Shown here: positions 25,959-35,385 of the stretch, one piece after another | Layout: the number at the start of each line of letters is the position of its first letter | How positions within the stretch are numbered: the stretch's first letter is position 1 | Assembly: GCA_021018815.1 (NCBI GenBank) | Contig: JAITYX010000022.1 | Coordinates: 2,604,001 to 2,668,000, forward strand | Direction: 5' to 3' | Length of the DNA stretch: 64,000 bases | Source: Talinum fruticosum | Taxonomy: Eukaryota > Streptophyta > Magnoliopsida > Caryophyllales > Talinaceae | Notes under the pieces: generated by a model | What the model was told of the DNA's origin: nothing | Databases searched by the model: none | What the model saw: only the letters and a program-made list of their open reading frames with translations | Made by a program: the position numbers and the translations under genes

Positions 25959-28885
25959 GCTATGATTAGCGGGTTATAACAATTATAGCGGTTAGCTCTT
26001 ATAACGATTACAGCGGTTCTAGCGGTTAAGAGTGGTCAAGAGCTATTATGATCTGTTAAAGTTAGCAACTAGATGTTGTGAGCTATCAGCGATTATAAAC
26101 ACTTTAATAAACGCTCATTCGAACAAACCCTAAGTACTAGCTCAATAACTACTGGAATAAGGCATTATGATTGCAGCAGGAGGGACACAGGTATACAGCT
26201 AACACAATGATTGCAAGGAGTGATATCCACATGAAAGTACTACTGTATGATATAATAAACCAAAAATAGGGATACATGATTCAATAACAAAAATCAAACA
26301 ACAGCAGCCCACTGCATCTCTCACAAGAAAGGAGGTCTGCGGCGGCTACAGATGTAGTTAAAGGGACTAGCAAAGTGTTGTTTCCAAGACAACTATGGTG
26401 GAAAATATTTTCAAAATAGAGAACTAGAAAAGAAGGGGAATAAATAATTTTGAATAGTCAAAATAAGAGCCACAGTCCAGTAGGAGAAATGGAGGGAAAA
26501 AACATTTTACTCAAAGATTAAAAGAGACTGTTTTACAAGCATTTGAAAAGGAAACAAAAGGGAACTAATCTTTTCAGTGAAAAGAAAAGGACAGGTAAAA
26601 ATAGTGTAGAATCCAGTACAACAATAAAGTACAACAACAATGACAGTCCCAACATAAATAGAGTACAGCAGCAATGAGAGTTCCAATCTGGATCCTACCA
26701 AAGATGGGTCTAGGTAAGCCTAGATGTACAAAACCCAAGGCATGACAAGTCAACCGAAGAGGCTCTTGACATGAGAACAACTTAAAATAGAGCAACGCGT
26801 ATCTTCTACTACTATACCATAGTCGACTAACAGGTGAAAGAAGAAATATTAAAGAAGTCTAAATGAATTGCAATCGACATTCCATAAAGTACATCAATTA
26901 CCCAATTAAGCATAAAACCAATATGAATACCAAAAATCTACTTGATAAAAGAGGCCACAATAAGAGGGGAAAGACCACATGGATCTTCATAAATAAATGG
27001 TAATAGCAGAAACAAGGGCATACCCAGAAGGCGTGGAATTTGACCCTGCTTTATATCCCCATCAGCTATGGATTGTCCATATTGCATAATCGGTTCCCCT
27101 GACTGTACTGCACTTGACTGCATTAAGTCACCAACATACAAGTTAAACTCTCAAACAAATTCCAATTTTTTTGTTTTTGGTGATTGGGTGGAAGGAGAAA
27201 GAATCGCTTGAACATCATGAATCAAGACTTTCTGGTTTTCAGTTTGGAGATAAAGAAAAAAAGATACATAAGGATCCATGCAAAAGAAAGAGAAAAAGAA
27301 AATGGGGCAAAAGACTACTTCACATAAATGCAGATGATTCGGCAAAGGTTTAATCTGCAAACTCCGCATGGAGTGGCATATTATATCTCAGTAACAATCA
27401 CGCGATTATGACTTACTTTGCCGATGCAGTAAAACATGAGTTATGTCTAGTCAAGCCATGAAAAGCATAAGCAAACTTAACACAATTACAAACAGTACTT
27501 TGTATGTATTCATACCACCAATTCTTGTAGTAATGTGCGGAGAATGTTTTCCAGCAGCTGATTCTCATCCAGAACCAATTTTGTTGGCCTCTGTGAAAAA
27601 CACGGGAAAATGGGTCAGACCTTCTGTGTCATAACCAGAAGCCGAAAGGAAAAACTGCAATATATCAAGTCAGGCTGAGGACATGGATTCAAGCAAAGAA
27701 CATTTTATAACAAGAGGCCAAGCATGAATTTATGCAAAATAATGCACATACCAACCATTCAAAGCAGACAAATTACAGCAGTAATTAGACTTTGAGCTTG
27801 TGTTGCTTTTGGAGTCAAAGTGCAGCCATTTTAAGGTCCAGTCATTGCTCATTAGATATTCATTTACACTGGCCAATAAGCCAAATAGATGTTGAATATC
27901 CTTAGGATAACATTCTCACATTGTATAATTTTGAGCAATCTAAGACATGGTCAGACCTCGTCGAACACTAAAACATGATAAGACTTCCGAACAAATAAAC
28001 TAGCAATCAATCCCTAATTCAGCTTGATCAATGCAATGACCACTGCCCTTAACATGGTACAAAGTAGCACGAAAAATTACATAACATCCAAAAGCTTAAA
28101 GAAGACAGCTCCTCAAATTCCTTTAAAACAATAAGGACCATCTCTAAATGTTGAAACCTAAAACAGTGGAAATCAACCTCTCAAAGCCTAAGCACAAGGC
28201 TTATCAGCTGAAATTGATATCATTTCTGGTCACTCCTCATTCCCGACACTTCGGTTCATATTTTTCTCTTTTCCTTTCTGGATTTTACTTGTTCATAAAT
28301 TCGGGGAAGGGGGTAAGGAGCTCATATCAAATCCCGGTGGCTTATTTGGGTGAAATTTGTGTGTAACATGAATTATATATTTCATTGAACAATTGATTCA
28401 GAGTAGGAGCCACTTCAAGAGAAAACTCATATTCAACTTGGGCACTGGGTCATTCAACACAAATTTATCATGTCCCAAAAAAAAAGCAGGCTCTGCCTCA
28501 TGCCTCCATTGCAATTTGCAAACAAACATCATTTTAATTCGTCGAGGGGGAAGAGAGAGAAAAGAAAAACACCGACCTGAGGGCTAATGGCCTCCTGCAC
28601 AGTTTGTAGAGCAAAACTCTCCGGCGGCCCAGGATGTGACAATGCCCTCTTGAATATCTCCTGCAACAACCCCAGTAACGCAGTTTCAAGCATCCAAAAT
28701 ACCCAATCGGGAAAAAATCATGGGCAATTTTTGCACATTCATGTAACTAATTCGACAAACTTTCGAATATAATTGAAGCGACGAAGTTGAAACTGAACTT
28801 CAACGAATCGAACTAGGAGAACAAGAACAATTAAAGACCTAAAAAGGGTAATAGAAGAATATTGTACTGGAGTCATGCTCACCAT
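6231..28885 (-). CDS. THO1: THO complex subunit 1 (THO1/HPR1), 21 coding segments, three single-base frameshifts
   Basis: THO1 (HPR1) is a core subunit of the nuclear THO/TREX complex, which couples transcription to mRNP packaging and export; in plants it also supports small-RNA pathways and splicing. Coding segments (minus strand): 28883-28885, 28577-28660, 27516-27590, 27024-27117, 23262-23407, 23083-23154, 21395-21467, 21256-21320, 21098-21144, 19198-19268, 18967-19092, 18778-18843, 17300-17341, 15835-15950, 15667-15743, 10433-10499, 10240-10311, 10047-10097, 7301-7360, 7054-7203, 6231-6488. Every intron is GT-AG and phases join in frame. Family landmarks in order: 'PPESFALQTVQEAI', 'AVQSGEPIMQYGQS', 'GGMIFQLLEDLTEMSTMKN', 'SKQDILGKQELFARGK', 'IKYLTSSKLMGLELKD', 'WRLGNKELSQLWKWADQNP', 'YWKPLAED', 'GLRFSARQDLEGFSR', 'VRSKYQAKP' plus basic KTKRAKKDE, and an acidic tail ending 'DVDLEAVG'. 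The sum is 605 residues, the normal plant length, if one base is restored in each of segments 8, 10 and 14. As written, the frame shifts in segment 8 and stops in segment 10 after about 230 residues. So this is a pseudogene or carries assembly errors. Confidence 0.95.
8465..8630. repeat. Dispersed repeat in THO1 intron, related to 24297-24405
   Basis: A stretch containing GCAACAAAACGGCCACATCG, then CAAAGGTTTTC and later TGCAATTTCCGCAT recurs in diverged form at 24297-24405 (GCAACAAAACGGACACATCG and so on). Two related copies in separate introns point to a short interspersed element, probably a MITE. Ends and duplications were not resolved. Confidence 0.5.
9215..9560 (-). mobile_element. LINE 3'-terminal fragment in THO1 intron
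   Basis: The region shares an ordered set of words with the LINE 3' ends at 11880 and 23880: 'CAAGGGGATGCCACC', 'AAAGGGGAAAAG' and 'CATGCTTTCAAGCTCTCATG'. Next to it, at 9227-9238, is a T-rich run corresponding to the tail of a minus-strand element. No coding sequence is retained. It lies in the intron 7361-10046. Confidence 0.45.
11870..13430 (-). mobile_element. 5'-truncated L1-type LINE (RT C-terminus, zf-RVT, 3' UTR) in THO1 intron
   Basis: Read on the minus strand from about 13420, the translation follows plant LINE ORF2 after the catalytic box. It gives 'FEAMSGSKL..' (about 13390), then 'KWLWR..ALWKK', and 'WWSKKSPFAHG' (about 12890). The zf-RVT region follows with 'IWKSKSPVKAYFLAWVATKG' (about 12460-12395) and 'VAWRNSLKKSWVLGIWKLVP' (about 12205-12150). 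Frames shift several times. The low-coordinate end carries a short T run (about 11875), as expected for the tail of a minus-strand element. It fills part of the largest THO1 intron (10500-15666) and has the same orientation as the gene. Confidence 0.75.
14250..14312. repeat. Short tandem duplication
   Basis: The word ACATATGATTGATGA and, about 32 bases later, ATATATGATTGATGA are each preceded by similar GGTTT(A)AGGA sequence, giving two diverged tandem units. It lies in the THO1 intron 10500-15666. Confidence 0.6.
15254..15370. mobile_element. MITE-like element in THO1 intron
   Basis: The left end TAAGACCCTGTTTTTTTAGC and the reverse complement of the right end, TTAGGCCCTATGCTTTTTGG, are imperfect inverted repeats, followed on both sides by AGCTT(A)AAG/CTATAAG motifs and internal CTTACAACT repeats. 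The size (117 bp) and ends are MITE-like and resemble 22297-22455. No clear target-site duplication was found. Confidence 0.45.
15835..15950 (-). pseudogene. THO1: THO1 coding segment 14 with a 1-base deletion
   Basis: The segment reads 'EEIKSCEERVKKLLELTPPKGK' and then continues one frame away as E-F-L-I-S-I-E-H-I-L-E-R-E-K-N-W. The break is in the A run of GGAAAGAG (plus-strand TTT at 15883-15885), one base short. Length is 116 where 117 fits. Uncorrected, it produces an immediate in-frame TGA. Splice borders are intact (TTGTAG acceptor, TGG|GTCAGC donor). Confidence 0.88.
16547..16845. repeat. Direct repeat pair around a compositionally distinct insert in THO1 intron
   Basis: CAATTAGGAGACTAAGCACA at 16547 and CAATTAGGACACTAAGCACT at 16822 (21 of 24 bases identical over the full match) bound about 250 bases that are noticeably more G/C-rich than the intron around them and hold an open frame on the minus strand. 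The composition would suit an organellar insert, but I could not recognise a plastid or mitochondrial gene. Confidence 0.4.
19198..19268 (-). pseudogene. THO1: THO1 coding segment 10 with a 1-base deletion
   Basis: The segment opens in frame as E-Y-F-Y-S-P and continues in another frame as S-L-T-L-N-P-A-K-W-H-R-F-T-S-S-L-A. The shift maps to a C run (plus-strand GGGGG at 19250-19254) that is one base short. Length is 71 where 72 fits the neighbours' phases. Acceptor TTTCAG and donor GCG|GTAGGA are normal. Confidence 0.88.
21256..21320 (-). pseudogene. THO1: THO1 coding segment 8 with a 1-base deletion
   Basis: The segment should read A-V-N-I-K-G-V-F-N-T-S-N-E-T-K-Y-E-K, but the A run after ATT is one base short (plus-strand T run at 21308-21309). 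This gives 65 bases where 66 are needed. The sequence on both sides matches the family in the two different frames, which places the lesion precisely. Both splice borders (acceptor TTTACAG, donor GATG|GTATTC) are intact. Confidence 0.88.
22297..22455. mobile_element. MITE-like element in THO1 intron
   Basis: The left end TTAGGGCCTATTCTTTTCAG is an imperfect inverted match to the right end (reverse complement TTAGGGGCCTGTTGTTTCAG). Both continue into AGCTT/AGCTG motifs, and the interior is pyrimidine-rich with repeated CAGC words. Its ends resemble those at 15254-15370, so the two may be one family. No target-site duplication was seen. Confidence 0.5.
23870..24560 (-). mobile_element. LINE 3' fragment in THO1 intron, interrupted by a small repeat
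   Basis: This is the same LINE family as at 11870-13430. The 3' UTR words (ACCGAGGGGATGTCACC, AAAGGGGCAAATTACAAAAATC) and the zf-RVT-side sequence up to about 24295 match that copy in order. At 24297-24405 the LINE is broken by the dispersed repeat also present at 8465. It resumes as 'LQKRSFIRPSICSMCLKEEG' on the minus strand (about 24500-24430), the cysteine-rich zf-RVT motif. So the LINE inserted first and the small repeat later. Confidence 0.65.
25314..26131. mobile_element. Non-autonomous hAT-like element containing an AAT microsatellite
   Basis: The ends AGGGTTTGTTCGTTTGAGC and (reverse complement of the right side) AGGGTTTGTTCGAATGAGC form a 19-base inverted repeat with two mismatches. 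The flanking 8-mers aactacta (25306-25313) and aagtacta (26132-26139) match at 7 of 8, the duplication size expected for hAT. Subterminal GTTATAGCGGTTA-type words recur on both sides. The middle is almost entirely the AAT repeat. It sits in the 3.6-kb THO1 intron 23408-27023. Confidence 0.75.
25674..25955. repeat. Compound AAT/ATA microsatellite
   Basis: Long runs of AAT trinucleotides (25674-25727, 25760-25822 and 25903-25955), broken by AAC, ATC and AGT variants. The poly-leucine/tyrosine frame through it on the minus strand is an artefact. Confidence 0.95.
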
Positions 28886-29220
28886 AATCAAAGAACAAGT
28901 GAACAAAGCTTCCTTTTCCTTTTGAGATGAAGATCCTTTGGGGCGCTACCCAGCAGAGTAGCAATGGAGAGAGGCCAAAAAATGAAATTATAAAGTTCGA
29001 ACCTCACTACTCAATAGAGCAGGTTTTGGAACTTTTTACATTTTTTTACTTTCCTTACTATCATCTTGGAATACATTCAGGGCTTGTAAAAAAACCGCGT
29101 TCCGACAATTTAGACATGGGAAAATTGAGATTTGGGCCACTGCAATATAAAGTAAAGTATATGCGGATGGCTAAAAATTCAAAAAGTCTCGAGAGATAGA
29201 GAGTGAAGTTCTCAATGAGA
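28883..29220 (-). promoter_or_regulatory. THO1: THO1 5' end: start codon at the 3' edge of exon 1, leader and promoter region upstream
   Basis: No family-like N-terminal residues precede segment 2 except a methionine. The ATG at 28885-28883 is followed directly by a donor, ATG|GTGAGC, and joins in phase to GAGATATTC to give M-E-I-F-K-R-A. Exon 1 would therefore be 5' UTR plus the start codon only. The upstream frame is closed by a TAG, which supports this ATG as the start. The transcription start was not determined and I see no unambiguous TATA box here. Confidence 0.6.
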
Positions 29221-29499
29221 TAAGTGGAAAAAGCCTTCGGATCCTTCCTCCCTTCCCTCTCTTCACTGTCCTTTCTTTAGCCCGTATAATCAAGACGTGC
29301 TTATTTTGATTATCTTCTCTAATATCTACCTGGACTTCCCCGATTTCTTCTTCATTCCCTATTTTGAATATTTCCGGATCTAAATCGGCAATCTTCTTAG
29401 ATCTTTATACTTGTTCAAAAAAGGTTACATGCTTTGAGGTCTATACCGTTTTTACTATGGATTTACATCACCAAATCCGGTGGTGGAGACTATTTTAGT

Positions 29500-31790
29500 C
29501 ACTTATGTTATCTTTATTTCGCAATTTCTCTCTGTTGGGTCTTTTCATCGATGGATTTTCGCCTTATTCTCAAGTAAGTGTATGCTATTTTATTTCACGA
29601 TGGATTAGGTATTGCACAATTATCGGGTTTTCGGTGATTCTTGTGATGGTGGTTGTTTGTTTTTGTCTCCGGCATCCTTTCGTATGTTGTTCTCTTTTCC
29701 GTGGGGGAAATTTTTCATAATTTATCTTACTTGGGTTAGGTTTAGATTGATTGATGGCTTCTCGTTGCTTCTTGTGATGGTGGTTGATTGTTTTTGTTTC
29801 TAGCATTCACTCATACGCTGTTGTTCTCAATTCTATGGTGTGGAATTTTTCGAATTTATTTTACTTGGGTTAGGTTCCGCTTGTTACATGGCTTCTAGAC
29901 TCTTCTGCCGATGGTAGTTGTTTGTTTGTGTTTCTGGTCTCTCTCATAAACCGTTATTGCAGTGTTCTGTGGTGGATTTTTTCACATTTTATTTTACTAT
30001 TATTAATCGTGTCTGGTCGATTTTACTATGGTCTTGCTTCGATATCATACTGATCGTATGTGGTGCTTGTCTCGTTTTCTTTTTTGGTTGTTTGTAGAGT
30101 TTGGAGACTAATTTTGATTTTTCAGGTTTATACTGGTTATTGTCCTGTTTTTATAAAGTACTCGCTCACTACTTTCTCATATGGGTTGCATGCGGTGCTT
30201 GTTCTCTTTTCTTTGCTTGGGTTTCGTTGTGAATTTCGCTTATTGTTCTACATTTAAGGGTTATTTGTTGCCTCTACTCTTATTTCTATCGGTGTGGATT
30301 TGTTCCTAGTTTCGCCGAAGGGGTCTAAAGGTTCTATCTTTTTGGGTTTTTTAATCACAGGGGTACATTCTCCAATTCATGTGTTTATTTGTACTGGTCA
30401 TGTCTTTCTTTGATGTTTGCTTTCGCACTATCATTTTTCATCATGTGTTTTTTAAGGCGAGTGTAATTAAACCTCTGCTTTGGTTACCAAGGTCGATGAC
30501 TGGAAGAACCCTTAGTGGTTTGATTTTGTTGGACCTGTTCTCCTTTCTTGTTATATTCAATGCTCATACACACGATGATGTGACTTTTGTCACTAAGGTG
30601 CTTTTACTCATACTCATTAATTTTGCGCTTGTTTATATGATTGCCTTAATTTTTACTATGGTGGCAAGCTCGCTAAGTGTGTTGCCCTCGTATTGGGTTA
30701 GAAACCTAGAAGGTTTTTGCCGCCTAGTAAAAATGTAGTTGATGATGATGGACTTTGCATGCCCGAGACTTCAATTATCTCATTTTATATCATCGATGAT
30801 TTTTTTCACTCAGTTGGTTATCCAATTTATTGATGTATTTCAGAGAGTTTTTTCGAAAGGATTCAATTATATTTTATTTGTGTACTTTAACAAGGGTTAC
30901 TTTTGTATGCACGCCTTTTGGTATGGTATTGTGTTTATTCACAACTCCTTGCTTGGGATTATTGTGTCCGGTGTTATCTATTTTTGGATTATCTTGGTCA
31001 TTATTTTCATGGTTGAGCTTTATTTACTCGAATCTGCTTTTGCTATCCGGTGACTCGGGTCCGCCATAGTTGGATTAGTTTCTTATAGGGATTTCATGAG
31101 TGTTGGATTAATTACTTTATGTACTTTGTGTTTGTTCACGGCTCCTTGCCTCAACTTCTTGTGTTCGGTGTTGTTTTTTTATTATTATCTTTGTTAATAT
31201 TTCTATTTTTGCTGCCTTCATCTTTTAGGTGATTTCGGTTTATTCCCTTAACCGGTTGTATAACTACAGATTTTGGCCAGCCAATAGTGATGCATGTGAT
31301 GTGGAGCTTCATATTTTACTCGATCATTTCTATGGGTTTCTTAATTTATGATGAATGCCATACTTCGAAGAATGTTCTTTCAGCCAATATGATATTTGGC
31401 ATGTATTTATGTTTGTTCCGCAGTTTACTTTGGTGGAGCCCTTTGGTTTTTGTGTTGCCCCCTTAATGGGTTGAAAGCCAAAAATCATTGTGTCGTCGAG
31501 TAAACTCAAAGTTAATAATAAAAGATCATATTTCTCTAAGACTTTGAGTTCAATGCCTTTTTTTTAAATCTGTTTTGCATTGGGTTTCTACTGTTCCATT
31601 GCTTTGCTTTTCATCTTTCGGAATTTTTATGTCTTTATCTTGATTTTTGGTCTTTTTCTTTTTTTCCTCTCTTTTTGTACTTCGTTATTTTCTAGGTTTG
31701 ACCCATTACGTACAATCAAACTAGGACTCATGGTACCGCAAATTAGTCAAGACGTTGGTTTTACTTTTTGGCTCGTTTTTCTTTTACTTT
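29500..31790. repeat. T-rich region of degenerate tandem repeats
   Basis: On the plus strand, TTCTTGTGATGGTGGTTG plus following sequence recurs at about 29638, 29771 and, more diverged, 29902. That is a period of about 132 bases, each unit followed by a pyrimidine-rich tail and ATTTTACTTGGGTTAGG. Further pairs are 30940/31130 (ACTCCTTGC.. then TTGTGTCCGGTGTT / TTGTGTTCGGTGTT) and 30681/31452 (TGTTGCCC..GGGTT..CCGCC/TCGTCGAGTAAA). The hydrophobic frames here follow from T-richness and are not conserved between units, so I do not call a gene. Class unknown. Confidence 0.55.
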
Positions 31791-31794
31791 GATT

Positions 31795-33850
31795 GCGTAA
31801 CACCCCAAGATTTTAGCTAATAATAATTGACTTGCTTATGAATATTTGACTTATATATGTCATTAATCAGTCGTATAATATTTTGAAGCCTTAATATTTC
31901 TCAGAATAATTAGAATTGTGTTCATTAGAATAATTTGTACGTATTAAAATTGTCAACATTATGTTTAATAAGTTACCTAGTCATATAAAATTGGTCAAGT
32001 CAAAGTCAAAGTCAAAGTCAAGTTAAGTCAAGCCAAAGTAAGTCAAGTCGAGCCAAGTCAAATGCAAACTTAGTAATTAAGTAAAAGAAAAATAAAATTA
32101 AAAAATATAAGCCAATTATTTTAGCTTGCACATGGATTTTTGAAACCATGGTTTTGTTAGTCCATAGATTCTTTTTATGCACATGGTTTTAGCTCATGAT
32201 TTTTTTAAAAAAATCATTTGACAAGTATCATAATTTTATTGGTTTGAAATTTTTATAAATATGGGTTGATTTTCCTCGAAGCACACCAAAGAAATAAAAC
32301 ACAACACAAATAGAGAGAAGGAAAAAGAAGAGTTTAGAGGCTTTTGCTTGGTAGCTTAAGAGAGTAAAGAAATATCAAAGAGATCCATTTGGCTAAATTA
32401 AAGTGAGTAATTCTTATATTTTCTTTTTAACTAAAAAGGTTAGGGAAAGATAATTAAAAAGAAATAATGCATGGATATAATAATCTACACTTAACTAAAG
32501 AATTAGAAACTTAATTTCACTAAATTAGAAACTTGCCTTAATTTTATGTTATGATTTGTTTGATTATTTGGATGCACATATATTATTGATGAGCATAAGA
32601 TATATTTTAATCTTGTTAAAGATAATAATGATTGTTAAAATATATAAGCTAATTTCGGATTATAAAATATTTTTCTACACTCGTTTGAATTTCTACGAAT
32701 TATTGGATGCATAAAAAATATGAAAATTTTACTGTACCTTCTACATATTATAAGACAATTTACTGTAAAATTTTATGAATTTTTTATAAGTAGATTATGA
32801 GTTATTAATTTCTAAGTAAAATTACTTGATTTATGTTACTATGGACTTATCATATGTTTCTAATTTGTTAGCTCATTTGGTGATTACTATGGAGCATGAA
32901 ATCAGTAAAATAGACTATAAATGGACTATATGCACATATCTAAATTATTTTGAAAGTGTTAAACTCGATTTTTATACGTGTTTGCGATTATATACATCTT
33001 GAGTAACTTATTAATGCAAAATATGAATACGTGTTTCCTTGAAAGAAATATGATAAATTTAAGATATGCTAAGATTATATTTAAAAGGGGAATAAAGCTC
33101 ATGTCGACATATGACTATTGCTTATTTGTTGCGTTCTAGAGCTACGGTCATAGAAGTAGTCTGTCTTTTTGTGTTTCGAGTCGCCTGGTTGGAGAGGTTT
33201 TTACCAATTCACTAGGATGTGATTTTCGCCCTGTGTGTTATGTGATCTGTGTGGGTCCCTGGTTGAACCTTGTAATGGCTTCAGTCGGTTCATCGAGTGT
33301 GAATTATGGCTCCACAATTTGTGATTTTAGGCGATTACGTTCTCTAGAGCGATGAGTCCCTAAATGGTGTCTTGTGATGGCTTCGGTCGATCCACCAGGA
33401 TGTGTTTATGGCCCTTGTGTTTTGTGATAGTTCCTTGTGTTAGTCATGAGTAAATTTCCCTAAGATTAATAAACTCAATGACATATTTAAGATTTTGATC
33501 CATGTGTTGAATTATGACTAAGAATAGTATGATATTTGTAAGATTATAAATATTCGTTAAATCCACGATGATAGGAAACCTATGTGAAAGTGTGTTTATA
33601 TGCATGTAAGATGTGGTTATAATCGGGTAATTAGTCTAACTTAGTGGGCGTTACTTTCTTTTGAACTCGAGTGAGGACTAAGAGCTCAAAATACATAGTT
33701 AGTATGGGACAACTATGGTTAGTTTAATGAATAAACTAATAGTGATGTCAGCTTAGGGACTTTAGTGAAAAAAAGAATCTCTAAATCGTACTTAGTATGG
33801 GACAAGTATGGTTGAGTTAGTCTAATCGTCTGTTTTATAACGTAAGTGTG
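31795..33850 (+). mobile_element. Ty3/gypsy-type LTR, probably solo (right border uncertain)
   Basis: The block opens with TGCGTAACACCCCAAGA, close to the TGTAACACCCC start of many plant chromovirus LTRs. It carries the GTCAAAGTCAAAGTCAAAG-type array common in such LTRs (31993-32061). A TATAAATA box at 32254-32261 is followed by an A-rich leader. A possible inverted end, GTGGGCGTTAC, lies at 33644-33654, but similar sequence (TAGTATGGGACAA repeats at 33699 and 33800) continues up to the copia LTR. No primer-binding site or coding sequence follows, so it looks like a solo or truncated LTR. No target-site duplication could be assigned. Confidence 0.5.
31993..32061. repeat. GTCAAA/GTCAAG short tandem array
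   Basis: About eleven imperfect hexamer copies of GTCAAA/GTCAAG/GCCAAA lie inside the putative gypsy LTR. Confidence 0.8.
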
Positions 33851-33869
33851 TATTTTGTGAAATATTAAG

Positions 33870-35327
33870 CGCATTGAAGACTCGGACTTTGCATGTATAT
33901 CATTTTGAGTACTACAAAAGAATCAAGTACAAACTTCATTTATTCTAAGTTTTGATTACAAGTCATTCCGAGTACTCTAGAAACTATTCCGAGTGAAATA
34001 GAAACTTTTCCGAGTATTACAAATACTATTGCATATGTTTTCATTCATTTCGATCGACTCGTAAAGCATATTCTTGCTCATCAATTCACACTCGATGATT
34101 TTGAGTCACTCGGACAACACTCGGACTTATCGCACGTTCAAATAATCTCACCGACACTTTCAAACTCAGGTCCGACTTCATATTCTAAGTTCAAGTCAAT
34201 TACTCATACTCGATATTCTCTGTCTAACTTGATCTTTCTTCAGATCGACTCGGATGGAATTTGAGTATAATGAATATTAGACTCGTAAAATTCCATTCTT
34301 CTCTCGACTCGTATAATTATGCACTTAATTATCTTAATTAAATTATTATTTTTATCTAATCTTGGACCAAAGTATTTTATACTTTGAGAACCAAAATTGG
34401 TTTACTTTTGTAGGTTATTTAAACGAGGTTATCCTATTTTTTGAATTACAAAAGTAACCGACTTTAAGTCGTCAATCACCAGCAGACAAGGCTTTTCTAC
34501 TTCGACCAAGGCCCGGACACTATGTCGGGGTTGTCTGTTTCCAAAATTGGAAATCTTCAACGTTAAACTCAATGGTGGTTTCCACCCTACTTTTCGGACA
34601 AGCACTAATGGATTGGGACATCCTAAGGAGTCAAGAGCCGTTGCACAACGTTCACATCTCAACGAATCTTTTCGAGCGACTCGGAAGAACCGTTACAATG
34701 GTCACAGAGGACTTCTAATCGAAGATAGTCACAACGACTAATCTACTTGGCCACCTATAAATAGAAGCCACTTCACAAGACTTGAAGATTGCTAAACCCA
34801 TTGCTGAAATTATATTCCTTTGTATAATACTCCTTCAATCTTCATCTTACAACTCTCGATCCGTACTTAATACTTTTATGAGTTGTAAAGTCTTGTAATC
34901 AGTCATAAACTTTCTTTCTTACTTTCGAGTAAGGTCCCTTGACCGAGCTGTAAGGGTTAACTCAGCTCGCTTGTCCCTAACTCGTAAAGGTTACCTTAGT
35001 TAGGAAGTAGATCGGATAAGGGAAGTTCCGAGTCTAGGAAAACTTTATAAGGAATTGTCTAAGGGAGCAATTCGGTTGAGTCGACTCATCGTATTTTGTG
35101 GATTCAAAATAATGGATTTGACTTGGTGCTTGGATTAGCACTGCCCCGATTTTCTACCCCAGGAGGGTTTCCATGTAATTCGGGTTCACTCTTTCTCGAG
35201 CCCAATCTAGAATCAAACGGCCTTAAAGTTTAATTTAAACTTTAACCCTCCATTTATTGTCTAAATTTCCTTATCACCCTATTCACCCCCTCTAGGGTGA
35301 CTAAGACTCTCCAAGAGCAAACCTTCA
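33870..35327 (+). mobile_element. 5' LTR of Sirevirus-like Ty1/copia element (left border uncertain)
   Basis: The right border is clear: ...ACCTTCA at 35321-35327, then two bases, then a primer-binding site. The preceding ATTCACCCCCTCTAGGGTGA is typical of copia LTR ends. A TATAAATA box lies at 34756-34763 with a leader of about 560 bases behind it. The long LTR fits the Sirevirus branch. The left edge was not fixed; ACTCG/CGAG-rich sequence characteristic of this element begins near 33870. Confidence 0.65.
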
Positions 35328-35340
35328 ATTGGTATCGAGC
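35328..35340 (+). promoter_or_regulatory. Primer-binding site for initiator tRNA-Met (one base lost)
   Basis: ATTGGTATCGAGC differs from the usual copia TGGTATCAGAGC by a missing A. It lies two bases after the LTR end, as expected. Confidence 0.8.
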
Positions 35341-35385
35341 CTAGCCTTTCAAAAAGGATCTAACCATCCAAAGGTTTAAAGATAA

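Noticed and set aside
30379..31053. Long hydrophobic plus-strand frames (119 and 104 residues) that look like membrane proteins
   Set aside because: The region is T-rich and repetitive, which produces Phe/Leu/Val-rich frames by composition alone. The frames are not conserved between repeat units.
33160..33430. Possible tRNA-like or structured RNA in G/C-richer sequence with repeated GGCTTC(A/G)GTCG words
   Set aside because: No cloverleaf could be drawn. The repeats are short internal repeats of the putative gypsy LTR.
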